Assembly (NCBI RefSeq): GCF_021729865.1 | Contig: NZ_CP063400.1 | Coordinates: 1,922,001 to 1,986,000 of the forward strand | Origin: Hydrogenophaga sp. SL48 | GTDB lineage: Bacteria; Pseudomonadota; Gammaproteobacteria; Burkholderiales; Burkholderiaceae_C | DNA length: 64,000 nucleotides | Direction: 5' to 3' | Part shown: positions 18,348 to 28,714 of the stretch, piece after piece | Position numbering within the stretch: the first letter of the stretch is position 1 | How the letters are laid out: each line of letters opens with the position of its first letter | Notes under the pieces: generated by a model | What the model was told of the DNA's origin: nothing | Seen by the model: only the letters and a program-made list of their open reading frames with translations | The model's database searches: none | Position numbers and translations under genes: made by a program

Positions 18348-18989
18348 ATGCATGCAGAACACAGCCCCCATCCGTCTCCAGCCCTGTCGGCGCGGGGTCT
18401 TGAATTTGCGTGGCCCGGTGGCGCGCCCCTCTGGACAGGGCTGAACCTGGACATTCCGCCTGGCGTGAGCCTCGTCCAGGGCGACGAAGGCAGGGGAAAA
18501 ACCACCCTGATGAAGCTGCTGTCGGGTGACCTCTTGCCGCGTCAGGGCAGCCTCACCATCGGTGACGCCTCGCTGGCCACACAACCCCAGACCTATCGCC
18601 AGCGGGTGTTCCGGACCGACCCCCGCGGCGAGATGCCGGACAGCGTCACGCCCAGCGACTGGTTCGACGCCACGAGTCGACAGTTCCCCGACTTCCGGCC
18701 GGCCGCCCTGCCCGATCTGGTCGATGGCTTCTCGCTCGGTGCCCATCTCCACAAACCCCTGTACATGCTCTCCACGGGCAGCCGCCGCAAGGTGTGGCTC
18801 TGCGCCGCGCTCGCCGCAGGCACCGCCGTGACGTTGCTGGACGAGCCCTTTGCCGCGCTGGACATGCCCTCGATCCGCTTCCTCAAACAGTGCCTGCAGG
18901 ACGCCACCCAACACCCCACCCGTGCCTGGGTGCTGGCCGACCATGAGGCGCCCGAGGGGCTGGCCTTGGCCTGCGTGATTCAGGCATGA
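18348..18989 (+). CDS. Orphan ABC-type ATPase
   Basis: A 213-residue ABC ATPase. The Walker A is GDEGRGKTT (45-53), the signature loop is the unusual LSTGSRRKV (LSGGQ in most), and the Walker B region reads VTLLDEPFAALD. The short length and LSTG-type signature resemble CcmA-like small ATPases. No membrane permease is adjacent. Instead its stop overlaps the start of a GT-C glycosyltransferase by four bases, so it may energise export or flipping for the glycan cluster. ATG 18348 was chosen over an upstream frame because the upstream residues are not protein-like. Confidence 0.78.
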   Translation: MHAEHSPHPSPALSARGLEFAWPGGAPLWTGLNLDIPPGVSLVQGDEGRGKTTLMKLLSGDLLPRQGSLTIGDASLATQPQTYRQRVFRTDPRGEMPDSVTPSDWFDATSRQFPDFRPAALPDLVDGFSLGAHLHKPLYMLSTGSRRKVWLCAALAAGTAVTLLDEPFAALDMPSIRFLKQCLQDATQHPTRAWVLADHEAPEGLALACVIQA

Positions 18990-20551
18990 GCCCCCAAGCG
19001 TTTCTGAAATGGCGCCCGAACGGCCCCGCGTTGTGGGCCGCCGTGCTGCTGGCCCTGGGGCTGATCCTGCGCCTTCGGCAGTACCTGTTCAACCGCTCCC
19101 TGTGGCTGGACGAGGCTTACCTCGCGACCAGTTTCGTGGACCGCGACCTCGGTGAACTGCTGTTCCACCCCCTCGCCAACGGGCAGGTGGCGCCCCTGGG
19201 TTTTCTGTTGCTGGTCAAAGCGGTGACCTCGGTGCTGGGCACGCACGACTGGGCGCTGCGCCTGCTGCCCTTGCTGTCCGGAGTTCTCAGCCTCGTGGTG
19301 GCCATCCCGATCGCCCGGTCGGTGCTGCCGGGTGCACTGGCCCGGTCGGTGTTCATGGGGCTGATGGCCTTTGCGCCGGTGCTGGTGTACTACAGCAGCG
19401 AGTTCAAGCAATACCAGGGCGACGTGCTGTGCAGCGTGCTCATCCTGTGGCTGAGCATGCGTTTCCGTGCCGAGCATGGGCCAGCCGACGGCTGGAAGCT
19501 GGCGCTCGCAGGCGCTGCCTGCATCTGGTTTTCTCACGCCAGCCTGTTTGTGCTGGCGGGAGCCGGGACGGTGCTCTGGCTGGAAATGGCCCACCGCCGG
19601 CAGCGAGCGGCGTGGCTGGCGATCACGGTCGTGGGCCTGGTCTGGCTGCTGAGCTTCGGCCTGAACCACACCCTCTCGCTGCGCAACCTCACCTCCAACA
19701 GCAGCCTGATCGGCTTCTGGGAAGCGGCGTATGCCCCCTTCCCCCCACACAGCCTCGAAGACCTGAGCTGGTACCGGAACAACGCGCTGGGCCTGGTCTA
19801 CCTCGCCATGCGCCACACCGGTGTGGCGCACCACGGCGAGATGCCCGGGTGGTTCGATGCGCTGAATGTGGGTCTGCTGGCGCTCACGCTGCTGGGGTCC
19901 GTGGCCCTGGCGCGGCTGTCCCGGCGGGTGGCAGGCATCTTTCTGGTCACGCTGATCGCGGTGCTGGCCGCTTCCGCCCTGCACCTCTACCCCTTTCGCT
20001 CGCGCCTGATCCTGTTCTTGCTGCCGTTGGTGTATCTGGCGCTCGCCGCGCTGGTGCAAGTGATCTGGCAACAGACCAACCGCTGGAGGGCCAGGCCCGT
20101 GGCGGTGGGACTGGCCCTGAGCCTCATCTTCGTGATGGCCCTGCCGAGCTGGCGGGTGCTTCGCCAGCCTGAAAACGCTCAGGACATCAAAGGGGCCATG
20201 GCCCACATCGCAAAGCACCGACAGCCCGGCGATCATGTGGTGCTCGGTTCAATGACCCACAAGGCGTTCGACTTCTATGCCCCCACGTTCCAGCTTGACG
20301 ATCTTCCGGTGGTGATCTTCCGGGTGACGCCCAATCCTGTGCACGACGCCCGCGCCACTGTGCGGCGCATCTGCCTCGACCCACAGGCGAAGCGCAGCTG
20401 GCTGGTCATCAGCCACCGCCTGAGCGATCAGGCCGCCTTCCTGGATGTGGTGCGCTCCATCTCGCCGCCGCTGGACCACTGGGAGGGCGACGGTGCCGCC
20501 GCCTTCCTCCACGACTTCCGCGCTTCTGCTTACTGCCAGCGCTACCGCTGA
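18986..20551 (+). CDS. GT-C-fold membrane glycosyltransferase (copy 1)
   Basis: A 521-residue polytopic protein with about ten hydrophobic segments. The first periplasmic loop contains NRSLWLDE (36-43), the acidic pair typical of GT-C enzymes (ArnT, PMT, GT39/GT83 type) that use polyprenyl-phosphate sugars. FKQYQGDVL and a C-terminal soluble domain with VRRICLDP are shared with the next gene, a clear paralog. The ATG overlaps the upstream ATPase stop by 4 bases. Expected role: transfer of a lipid-linked sugar to a lipid, glycan or protein on the periplasmic face; acceptor unknown. Confidence 0.82.
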   Translation: MSPQAFLKWRPNGPALWAAVLLALGLILRLRQYLFNRSLWLDEAYLATSFVDRDLGELLFHPLANGQVAPLGFLLLVKAVTSVLGTHDWALRLLPLLSGVLSLVVAIPIARSVLPGALARSVFMGLMAFAPVLVYYSSEFKQYQGDVLCSVLILWLSMRFRAEHGPADGWKLALAGAACIWFSHASLFVLAGAGTVLWLEMAHRRQRAAWLAITVVGLVWLLSFGLNHTLSLRNLTSNSSLIGFWEAAYAPFPPHSLEDLSWYRNNALGLVYLAMRHTGVAHHGEMPGWFDALNVGLLALTLLGSVALARLSRRVAGIFLVTLIAVLAASALHLYPFRSRLILFLLPLVYLALAALVQVIWQQTNRWRARPVAVGLALSLIFVMALPSWRVLRQPENAQDIKGAMAHIAKHRQPGDHVVLGSMTHKAFDFYAPTFQLDDLPVVIFRVTPNPVHDARATVRRICLDPQAKRSWLVISHRLSDQAAFLDVVRSISPPLDHWEGDGAAAFLHDFRASAYCQRYR

Positions 20552-20682
20552 GCCACCCAGGCCCGGGTTGCGCGGCGGCTTGTGATCGGCCGCATCGCGG
20601 CATCTGGATGCTGATCGAAGCCGACCCATCTTGGGCGCCAGAACGGTCTTCAGAACCCGGCCATAGAATCCCCTTCTCCCAG

Positions 20683-20702
20683 TGCAGGTATTGCCACCTG
20701 CA
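20683..20702. promoter_or_regulatory. Perfect inverted repeat upstream of GT-C copy 2
   Basis: TGCAGGT (20683-20689) and ACCTGCA (20696-20702) flank a 6-base spacer, ending 19 bases before the ATG at 20722. It could be an operator or a leader hairpin that hides the ribosome site. It is absent before the first copy. Confidence 0.35.
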
Positions 20703-20721
20703 TCACACGCCCCAAAGATCC

Positions 20722-22341
20722 ATGACCACAACCTCCTGGCTGCGTCACAAGCCCATGCGATCTCCGGCCCTGTGGCTCTGGCTGGTGGTCACTGCGGGCG
20801 TGGTGTTCCGCCTGCGCCAGTACCTGTTCAACCGATCGCTCTGGCACGACGAAATCCTGCTGGTCAGCACCTTCGCCGACCGCGGCTTCTCCGAGCTGAT
20901 CTTCCAGCCACTGGGCAACAACCAGGCGGCACCCCTGGCGTTTCTGGTGCTGGTGAAGGCGATCACCGGCCTCTTCGGCACGCACGAGTGGAGCTTGCGG
21001 CTGCTCTCCCTGGTGTACGGGATCGCGGCGCTGGGTCTGGCGCTGCCCATCGCGGGCAGGATGTTTCCGTCGTTTGCGGCCCGCGCGACCTTCGTGGGCC
21101 TGATGGCGGCGTCCCCGGTGCTGGTCTACTACAGCTCCGAGTTCAAGCAATACCAGGGCGACGTGCTGTGCACGATGCTGATCCTGTGGCTGACGATCCG
21201 GTTCAAGCCAGAACACTGCGTGCGCGATGCCATTTGGCTCGGGCTGGCCGGGGCAGCCAGCGTGTGGCTCTCACATGCCATTGACTTCGTGCTCGCTGGC
21301 AGCGGTCTGGTGCTCTGGCTGGAGATGGCGCGACGCCGTGAAAGGTCGGCCTGGCTGGCCATGACGGCGGTCGGCATGGCTTGGCTCGCGAGTTTTGCCG
21401 CAGACTACGTTCTTTCGCTGAGTCTGCTGCCCAACGACGGGTACCTCGCTGGCTTCTGGGCCACCAGCTTTGCCCCCATCCCACCGTCCAGCCTGAACGA
21501 TCTTCACTGGTTTGGCGAAGCGGCGCTCGGCCTGGTCTATCTGGGGATGCACCAGATGGGCACGGCATTTCGCGAAGTGCTGCCAGGCTGGTTCAGTACC
21601 CCCATCGTCCTGCTTCTCGCCCTCACGGTGGCGGGCAGCGCAGCGCTGGCCCGCCAAAACGGACGCGCAGCGATGATGGGCGCTGTGTCTTTGATGGCGG
21701 TGCTGGGGGCCTCTGCACTGCACCTGTATCCGTTCCGCGCCCGCCTCATCCTGTTCATGGTGCCGTTCGTGTTCCTCGCGCTGGCAGCCTTCGTGCAGCA
21801 GGCGCATGACCTGACCCGCCGGTGGGCCGGACCGTGGCTGGCCGCCGCGCTGGCCATCGCCACGGTGGCGATGCCCGTCCGACTGAGTGCCCACACGCTG
21901 GTGCACCCCAACAACTACCAGGACCTCAGGGGTGCGCTGCAATACATCGCAGCCCATCGCGAGCCCGGCGACCACGTCATGCTCAGCAGCTGGACCCACC
22001 ACTTCTACAACTTCTATGCCCAGCGGCTGGGACTGGCGGACATGCCGCAGTTCGAATACACGCCGACCATCAACGAGGTGCACAACATCCGGTCGACCGT
22101 GCGGCGAATCTGCCTGGACCCACATGCGGGAAGAACCTGGGTGGTGGCGACCAACCAGATCGTCTCCAACAACCGCCATTTCCTGGCGGCACTGAACAAC
22201 CTGGCGCCCCCGTTGTTCACCTACCCCATGGACGGGGCGGCCGTCTTTCTGCACGACTTCCGGCCCACGGCCTATTGCCAGCGGTACCGCGCTGAAGCGG
22301 CCACCCTGTCCGCACCCGCCGGGGCCAGCGGAAGGCCCTGA
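20722..22341 (+). CDS. GT-C-fold membrane glycosyltransferase (copy 2, tandem paralog)
   Basis: A 539-residue polytopic paralog of 18986-20551. Shared blocks include [14 protein letters not shown] near the N-terminus (Asp-Glu at 43-44), [32 protein letters not shown] and C-terminal [10 protein letters not shown]. Differences concentrate in the last 200 residues, the likely acceptor-binding part, suggesting two related transfers with different acceptors. The start is ATG 20722; a longer upstream frame has no hydrophobic or conserved content. A 170-base gap with an inverted repeat separates the copies, so it may have its own promoter. Confidence 0.82.
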   Translation: MTTTSWLRHKPMRSPALWLWLVVTAGVVFRLRQYLFNRSLWHDEILLVSTFADRGFSELIFQPLGNNQAAPLAFLVLVKAITGLFGTHEWSLRLLSLVYGIAALGLALPIAGRMFPSFAARATFVGLMAASPVLVYYSSEFKQYQGDVLCTMLILWLTIRFKPEHCVRDAIWLGLAGAASVWLSHAIDFVLAGSGLVLWLEMARRRERSAWLAMTAVGMAWLASFAADYVLSLSLLPNDGYLAGFWATSFAPIPPSSLNDLHWFGEAALGLVYLGMHQMGTAFREVLPGWFSTPIVLLLALTVAGSAALARQNGRAAMMGAVSLMAVLGASALHLYPFRARLILFMVPFVFLALAAFVQQAHDLTRRWAGPWLAAALAIATVAMPVRLSAHTLVHPNNYQDLRGALQYIAAHREPGDHVMLSSWTHHFYNFYAQRLGLADMPQFEYTPTINEVHNIRSTVRRICLDPHAGRTWVVATNQIVSNNRHFLAALNNLAPPLFTYPMDGAAVFLHDFRPTAYCQRYRAEAATLSAPAGASGRP

Positions 22342-22394
22342 AAAGCAAGCGACAATTCAAGGCTGAGCCCCCTCAAGACCCCACGGAGACCTGC

Positions 22395-23344
<950 letters not shown>

Positions 23345-23348
<4 letters not shown>

Positions 23349-24295
23349 GCCTTTCGCAGCACGCCATCGTCATCGTCATGCCGGTCTATGAGGACCTGGA
23401 GGCCAGCGGCCGCCTGTTTCAGGAACTGGGCCAACAGTTCGGCGACCGCGTGTTCGTGGTCGCGGTGGACGACGGCTCGGTGCGACAGCCGCTCTCGGTG
23501 GAAAGCCTGAGTCAGGCCGGCGTCGCGGGCGCGGTGCTCAAGCTGCGCCGCAATGTCGGCCACCAGCGCGCCATCGCCATCGGCCTGAGCTACGCCGCCG
23601 AACACCTGGTGCCCGGGCAGCAGGTGGTGGTGATGGACTCGGACGGCGAGGACCTGCCCTCCACCATTCCGGCCTTGCTCGCCCAGCTGGACAACCCGGC
23701 GGTGGACGTGGTGGTCGCGCAGCGCAAGAGCCGCGTCGAGACCTTCCGCTTCAAGGCGTTCTACCAGGTCTACAAACGCTTCTTCGGCGTGATGACCGGG
23801 CGCCCCATCAGCTTCGGCAACTTCATGGCGCTCAAGCCGGCCGCGGTCAAACGCCTGGTGTCCATGCAGGAGCTGCCCATCCATGTGGCGGCCGCCGTGC
23901 TCGCCTCGAAACTGCGCACCGATGTCTGCCCGCTCGACCGCGGTCCGCGTTACGCCGGCCAGTCCAAGATGAACTTCGTGGGCCTGGCGCTGCACGGCTT
24001 CAAGGCCCTGATGGTGTTCGCCGAAGACGTGCTGGTGCGTGTGGGCATCGCCAGCGCCCTGATTGCCACGTTTGCGGTGGTCGGTTCGGTGGCGGCGGTG
24101 GTGCTCAAGCTGATGGGTTATTCGACGCCCGGCTGGTTCTCGCTGGTGCTGGGCATCCTCGTGCTGCTGTTCCTGCAGACCGCGGCGCTGGCCTTGATGA
24201 CGCTGATGCTCACCGGCGTCATGCGCAGCGGCAGCGTGGTCACCGCCGTGGCCCACCGCGACTTCATCGACGAGATCCTGGAAACGGCGCCGTGA
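23345..24295 (+). CDS. Glycosyltransferase family 2, DPM1/ArnC-like polyprenyl-phosphate glycosyltransferase
   Basis: A 316-residue protein. The N-terminal 220 residues are a GT-A fold: VIVMPVYED (9-17), VDDGS (41-45) and the metal-binding VVMDSDGED (95-103). Two transmembrane helices lie at about 230-285, as in DPM1/GtrB/ArnC enzymes. These transfer a sugar from a nucleotide donor to undecaprenyl phosphate at the inner-membrane cytosolic face. Its overlap with the UDP-xylose synthase gene and the GtrA homolog downstream suggests polyprenyl-phosphate-xylose as product; this is inference. Confidence 0.85.
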
Positions 24296-24314
24296 GCGGG
24301 CCGTGCCCCGAACG

Positions 24315-24725
24315 ATGAGCCTCCGCGTTTCGCCCCAGCTGGTTCGCTACGTGGTCAACGGGGTGATCGCCACGGCCGTGCACTACGCCGCGCTGCGCTT
24401 CTGTCTGGAGGTGCTGCAGATGAACTCTGCGGGGCTGGCCAACATGCTGGCGGCCCCGGTGGGCATCGCGACCTCGTTCCTCGGCAGCCGCTACTACGTC
24501 TTTCAGCGCCGGGACACGTCCATCGTGCAGCAGGCTGTGCGGTTTCTGGGTTTGTATGCCGCGATCGCCCTCCTGCACGGGGCACTGCTCTACGCCTGGA
24601 CCGATCTTCTTCAACTGAACTACAGCATCGGTTTCCTGATCGCCGTGGGCATGCAGGTCGTGCTGGGTTACCTCGCTGGCAAGTACCTGGTCTTTCGCCC
24701 TCTGCCGGCCAAAGACACGCCCTGA
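24315..24725 (+). CDS. GtrA-like flippase
   Basis: A 136-residue protein with four transmembrane segments and the GtrA pattern (LVRYVVNGVIATAVHYA, FLGSRYYVFQ and a final GYLAGKYLVFRP). GtrA proteins are thought to flip polyprenyl-phosphate sugars across the inner membrane and travel with GtrB-type transferases, exactly as here. ATG 24315 was chosen; an in-frame GTG at 24303 is also possible. Confidence 0.85.
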   Translation: MSLRVSPQLVRYVVNGVIATAVHYAALRFCLEVLQMNSAGLANMLAAPVGIATSFLGSRYYVFQRRDTSIVQQAVRFLGLYAAIALLHGALLYAWTDLLQLNYSIGFLIAVGMQVVLGYLAGKYLVFRPLPAKDTP

Positions 24726-24731
24726 TGCCGC

Positions 24732-25472
24732 ATGGCCGACCGCACTGAACCGTTCGTCTACAGCGGCAACGAGCTGGAGCTGTTCGCTGCGGCGGTGAAC
24801 TGGAAGGCCTACTGGTCGAGCCAGATCCTCCCCTATCTGGGGAACGATGTTCTGGAGCTGGGCGCGGGCCTGGGTGCCACCGCCCGGACCTTGAACCACA
24901 AACCCTACCGGTGCTGGCTCGGTCTCGAACCCGACCAGGCCATGTGCGACACGGTCCGCGCCCGGCAAGGTCCGGACATGCCCGCGGGCTACCAGATCCG
25001 CCATGGCACCTCGGCCGATCTGGCACCCGACGAGCGGTTCGACACCGTGCTCTACATCGACGTGCTCGAACACATCGAGGACGACCGCGCCGAGCTGGAG
25101 CGGGCCTGCGCCCACCTGGTGCCTGGCGGCCATCTCATCATCGTGGCACCGGCCCACAACCGCCTCTACTCCGACTTCGACAAGAAGGTCGGTCACCACC
25201 GGCGCTACGACAAGCCAATGCTTCGCGCCATCGTGCCGGCCCCGCTGAACGTCCGGCAACTGCACTACCTGGACAGCGTGGGCATGCTCGCCAGCCTGTT
25301 GAACAGGCTGGTGCTAAAGTCCGACTCCCCCAGCCCGGCCCAGATCAGGCTCTGGGATTCGATCATGGTGCGCGCATCGCGCTGGGTGGATGTGCTCACC
25401 GGCCACCGGCTCGGCAAGAGCATCGTCTGCATTCTGGAAAAACCCCGCACCGACGGGACTGCATCGTCATGA
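24732..25472 (+). CDS. Class I SAM-dependent methyltransferase
   Basis: A 246-residue cytosolic protein. Motif I VLELGAGLGATA (40-51) binds S-adenosylmethionine; LGLEPDQAM, DTVLYIDVLEHIEDD and LVPGGHLIIVAP are the following Rossmann motifs. The VGHHRRYDK segment resembles bacterial glycan- or lipid-linked methyltransferases of the type found in polysaccharide clusters. It likely methylates a sugar or intermediate of the surrounding pathway. It overlaps the next gene by four bases. Confidence 0.85.
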   Translation: MADRTEPFVYSGNELELFAAAVNWKAYWSSQILPYLGNDVLELGAGLGATARTLNHKPYRCWLGLEPDQAMCDTVRARQGPDMPAGYQIRHGTSADLAPDERFDTVLYIDVLEHIEDDRAELERACAHLVPGGHLIIVAPAHNRLYSDFDKKVGHHRRYDKPMLRAIVPAPLNVRQLHYLDSVGMLASLLNRLVLKSDSPSPAQIRLWDSIMVRASRWVDVLTGHRLGKSIVCILEKPRTDGTASS

Positions 25473-26065
25473 AACTCCTTCGCCTGGCCCTGGCCACCTT
25501 GCTGTACGTCGCGATCCTGTGCGGCGTCTGGGTGGTCACCGTGAACTTCCTCCGCGTCGACGTGGTGTTCTACGCCGCGATCTGGTCGGCCGTGGCCGCG
25601 ACCCTGATCCTCGCGGTGTTGGTGTGGGTCACCCCGCTGCTGCGCGGGTTCAGCGGTTTCGAGAAGTTTCAGCAGCTGATGAGCTGCGTGTTGATCGGCT
25701 ACATCATGGCCATCAGCGTGCCCACGGTCATCGACCGATCGCTGTCTTTCTACATTCTCGAGAAGATCCAGCAACGCGGCGGCGGCATCCTGCACGACCG
25801 GTTTGCCGACGTCTTCACCAAGGAATACATGCACGAGCACCGTCTGGTCGACGTGCGACTGACCGAGCAACTGGCCTCGGGCACGATCGTGATTCAAAAC
25901 GGGTGCGTGAAGCTGACCGACAAAGGCCAGCAGCTCGCCAACGCGAGCCGGTATTTCCGCAGCAACTTCCTGCCCAAGCAGCGCCTGCTCATGGGCCAGT
26001 ACTCGTCCGACCTGGTCAACCCGTTCCGCAACAGCGCCTCGGTGGTGGACTACCAGTGCCAGTGA
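25469..26065 (+). CDS. Hypothetical membrane protein, last gene of the glycan cluster
   Basis: A 198-residue protein of no family I recognise. It has two or three hydrophobic segments: LALATLLYVAILCGVWVV (5-22), a second near 31-53 and a possible third near 70-85. A soluble C-terminal domain of about 110 residues follows, with RLVDVRLTEQLASGTIV and LTDKGQQLANASRYFR. The C-terminal part, ending RNSASVVDYQC, would be cytosolic or periplasmic depending on topology. ATGA overlap with the methyltransferase stop shows it belongs to the operon. It may be an acceptor-specific or assembly protein. Confidence 0.7.
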   Translation: MKLLRLALATLLYVAILCGVWVVTVNFLRVDVVFYAAIWSAVAATLILAVLVWVTPLLRGFSGFEKFQQLMSCVLIGYIMAISVPTVIDRSLSFYILEKIQQRGGGILHDRFADVFTKEYMHEHRLVDVRLTEQLASGTIVIQNGCVKLTDKGQQLANASRYFRSNFLPKQRLLMGQYSSDLVNPFRNSASVVDYQCQ

Positions 26066-26069
26066 GCCG

Positions 26070-26088
26070 CCGGCCTGTTCAGGGCCGG
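26070..26088. terminator. GC hairpin between convergent genes (weak)
   Basis: CCGGCC (26070-26075) pairs with GGCCGG (26083-26088) over a 7-base loop, between the end of the glycan cluster and the convergent acyl-CoA dehydrogenase. There is no U-run on either side. Confidence 0.3.
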
Positions 26089-26132
26089 ACCCGCATGGAT
26101 TTCGCCCAGCGTTCCCTCCGATAGAAAACGCT

Positions 26133-27287
26133 TCAGCGCGCGCCCAGGCCCATGCTGCGTGAGATCACCTCTTTCATGATCTCGTTCGTGCCGCCATAGA
26201 TGCGCTGCACCCGCGCGTCGGCGTAGGCCCGGGTGATCGGGTACTCCCACATGTAGCCGTAGCCCCCAAACAGCTGCACGCACTCGTCCATCACCTTGCA
26301 CTGCAGGTCGCTGCACCAGTACTTGGCCATGCTGGCGGTCGCCGTGTCGAGCTGCTCCTGCACGATCAGTTCGCAGCACTTGTCCACGAACACGCGCGCC
26401 ACCTGCACCTCGGCCTGCAGTTCGGCCAGGGTGTAGCGGGTGTTCTGGTAACTCGCCACCGGCTGGCCGAACACCTTGCGCTCCTTGACGTACTCGACCG
26501 TCCAGTCGATGGCAGCCTGCGCGGAGGCCACGGCACCGATGGCGATCTGCAGCCGCTCCCACGGCAGTTGCTCCATCAGGCAGATGAAGCCCTTGCCTTC
26601 GCCACCCAGCAGGTTCTCGGCCGGCACATTGACGTTGTCGAAGAACAGTTCGGAGGTGTCCTGCGCCTTCATGCCCAGCTTCTTCAGGCGTTTGCCCTTG
26701 CTGAAACCTTCCATGCCGCGTTCGACCAGCAAGAGACTCGTGCCCTTGGCGCCAGCGGCCGGGTCGGTCTTGGCGACCACGATCACCAGGTCCGCGTGCC
26801 AGCCGTTGGTGATGAAGGTCTTGCTGCCGTTGAGAAGGTAGCTGCCGTCGGCCTGTTTGATCGCCGTGGTCTTCACGCCCTGCAGGTCGCTGCCCGCGGC
26901 GGGCTCGCTCATGGCAATCGCGCCCACCATCTCGCCCGTGGCCAGCAGCGGCAGGTATTTTTTCTTCTGCGCTTCGGTGCCGTAGTGCAGGATGTACGGC
27001 GCCACGATCTCGCTGTGCAGGCCGAAGCCGATGCCGCTCACACCGGCGCGGGCGATTTCCTCCATCTGCGCCACCGAGTACAGCTTGTCGGCCCCTGCGC
27101 CGCCGTAGGCCTCGGGCATGGTCATGCACAGAAAGCCGTTTGCACCGGCGGCGCGCCAGACTTCGCGGTCCACAAAGCCCTGCTCTTCCCAGCCCTCGTG
27201 GAAGGGCGTGATCTCTTTCTCCACAAAGCGGCGGAAGCTGTCGCGGAAGGCTTCGTGGTCGGTGCTGAACAGGCTGCGGTCGATCAT
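26133..27287 (-). CDS. Acyl-CoA dehydrogenase, long-chain/isovaleryl type
   Basis: A 384-residue FAD enzyme catalysing the first beta-oxidation step. AMSEPAAGSDL (125-135) and FITNGWHAD (158-166) line the flavin and substrate site. The usual catalytic Glu in the C-terminal YEGT motif is replaced (IYGGTNEIM), but Glu244 in LPWERLQIA matches the base used by long-chain and isovaleryl-CoA dehydrogenases, so the enzyme should be active. Electrons pass to ETF. It is divergent from the thiolase gene across a 109-base region with a dyad. Long-chain specificity is inferred. Confidence 0.9.
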   Translation of the reverse strand: MIDRSLFSTDHEAFRDSFRRFVEKEITPFHEGWEEQGFVDREVWRAAGANGFLCMTMPEAYGGAGADKLYSVAQMEEIARAGVSGIGFGLHSEIVAPYILHYGTEAQKKKYLPLLATGEMVGAIAMSEPAAGSDLQGVKTTAIKQADGSYLLNGSKTFITNGWHADLVIVVAKTDPAAGAKGTSLLLVERGMEGFSKGKRLKKLGMKAQDTSELFFDNVNVPAENLLGGEGKGFICLMEQLPWERLQIAIGAVASAQAAIDWTVEYVKERKVFGQPVASYQNTRYTLAELQAEVQVARVFVDKCCELIVQEQLDTATASMAKYWCSDLQCKVMDECVQLFGGYGYMWEYPITRAYADARVQRIYGGTNEIMKEVISRSMGLGAR

Positions 27288-27324
27288 GGTGTCACCTTTC
27301 GGACTGGATAGACGGATTTATACA

Positions 27325-27336
27325 AAGCATTTGCTT
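27325..27336. promoter_or_regulatory. Dyad between divergent acyl-CoA dehydrogenase and thiolase genes
   Basis: AAGCA-TT-TGCTT is a perfect inverted repeat, extendable to CAAAGCA/TGCTTGG with one mismatch. It sits midway in the divergent promoter region, and TATACT at 27347-27352 is a plausible -10 for the thiolase direction. It may bind a TetR- or GntR-type fatty acid regulator encoded elsewhere. Confidence 0.35.
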
Positions 27337-27396
27337 GGCAAAAGTCTATACTGATCTGATGGGCTGGAACACCGGCCTTTTCCCTTAGGAGACACC

Positions 27397-28602
27397 ATGA
27401 GCGAAGCCTTCGTTTACGACGCCATCCGCACGCCGCGCGGCAAGGGCAAGAAGGACGGCAGCCTGCACGAGGTCAAGCCCGTCAACCTGCTGGCCGGTCT
27501 GCTGACCGAGCTGCAGCGCCGCAACCAGCTGGACACCAGCGCCGTGGACGACGTGGTGATGGGCGTGGTCTCGCCCATCGGTGAACAAGGCTCGGTGCTG
27601 CCCAAGGTGGCCGCGCTCAAGGCCGGCTGGGACTGGCGCTGCTCGGGCGTGCAGCTCAACCGCTTCTGCGCTTCGGGCCTGGAGGCGGTGAACATGGCCG
27701 CGATGAAGGTCAAAAGCGGCTGGGAAGACCTGGTGGTCGCCGGCGGCGTCGAGAGCATGAGCCGGGTGCCCATCGGCTCGGACGGCGGCGCCTGGGCGCA
27801 GGACCCGGAGACCAACAGCGCCACGCTGTTCGTGCCGCAGGGCATCGGGGCGGATTTGATCGCCACCCTGAACGGCTTCAGCCGCGCCGACGTGGATGCC
27901 TTCGCCCTCGAATCGCAGAAACGCGCCACGGCCGCGCGGGCCGCCGGGTACTTCGACCGCTCGGTGGTCGCGGTGAAAGACGCCCTGGGCCAGACCATCC
28001 TGGACAAGGACGAGTTCATCAAACCCAACACCACGCTGGAAGGACTGGGGGGCTTGAAGCCCGCCTTCGAGCAGCTCGGCGCCATGGGCTTCAACGCCGT
28101 GGCCCTGCAACGTTACCCGCAGGTCGAGCGCATCCAACACGTGCACCACGCCGGGAACTCCTCGGGCATCGTGGACGGCGCGGCGGCCATCCTGATCGGT
28201 TCGGAAGCCGCCGGCAGGACCCACGGCTTCACGCCCCGCGCGCGCATCGTCTCGGTCGCGCTCTCTGGCGCCGACCCGACCATCATGCTGACCGGCCCCA
28301 TGCCGGCGGCGCGCAAGGCGCTGGCCAAGGCGGGGCTCACGGTGGATCAGATCGACCTGTTCGAAGTGAACGAAGCCTTCGCTGCCGTGCCCATGAAGTT
28401 CATGCAGGAAATGGGTGTGCCGCATCAGAAGGTGAACGTGAACGGCGGTGCCATCGCGCTGGGGCACCCGCTGGGCGCGACGGGCGCCATGATCCTGAAC
28501 ACCCTGATCGACGAGCTGCACCGCACGGGCAAGCGCTACGGTTTGGCGACCTTGTGTGTCGGCGGCGGCATGGGCATTGCCACAGTTATCGAAAGGGTCT
28601 GA
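27397..28602 (+). CDS. Acetyl-CoA acyltransferase (thiolase)
   Basis: A 401-residue thiolase. Cys91 in [10 protein letters not shown] is the acyl-carrying nucleophile; [23 protein letters not shown] and LCVGGGMG supply the other active-site His and Cys residues. It cleaves 3-ketoacyl-CoA to acetyl-CoA in beta-oxidation. AGGAGA lies just before the ATG. The downstream FadB-like gene is its expected partner, although an intergenic repeat of about 85 bases separates them. Confidence 0.93.
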   Translation: MSEAFVYDAIRTPRGKGKKDGSLHEVKPVNLLAGLLTELQRRNQLDTSAVDDVVMGVVSPIGEQGSVLPKVAALKAGWDWRCSGVQLNRFCASGLEAVNMAAMKVKSGWEDLVVAGGVESMSRVPIGSDGGAWAQDPETNSATLFVPQGIGADLIATLNGFSRADVDAFALESQKRATAARAAGYFDRSVVAVKDALGQTILDKDEFIKPNTTLEGLGGLKPAFEQLGAMGFNAVALQRYPQVERIQHVHHAGNSSGIVDGAAAILIGSEAAGRTHGFTPRARIVSVALSGADPTIMLTGPMPAARKALAKAGLTVDQIDLFEVNEAFAAVPMKFMQEMGVPHQKVNVNGGAIALGHPLGATGAMILNTLIDELHRTGKRYGLATLCVGGGMGIATVIERV

Positions 28603-28605
28603 CGA

Positions 28606-28690
28606 CCCACCCCCGCGCCGCGCTTCGCGCGTCACCCCCTACAAGGGGGCAACACCAGCGGCCCGGCAAAGCCGGTTCCGCGGTGTTTCT
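28606..28690. repeat. Intergenic repeat, copy A
   Basis: Contains GC-rich hairpin DNA followed by the core GGCCCGGCAAAGCCGGTTCC (28660-28679), flanked by CCAGC and GCGGTGTTTCTGG. The same core and arrangement recur at 31729-31823. Similar intergenic elements are common in Comamonadaceae genomes, from memory rather than a search. It could cap or process the transcript between thiolase and fadB. Confidence 0.7.
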
Positions 28691-28714
28691 GGAACCGAAC
28701 ACGTGGAGAACGTA

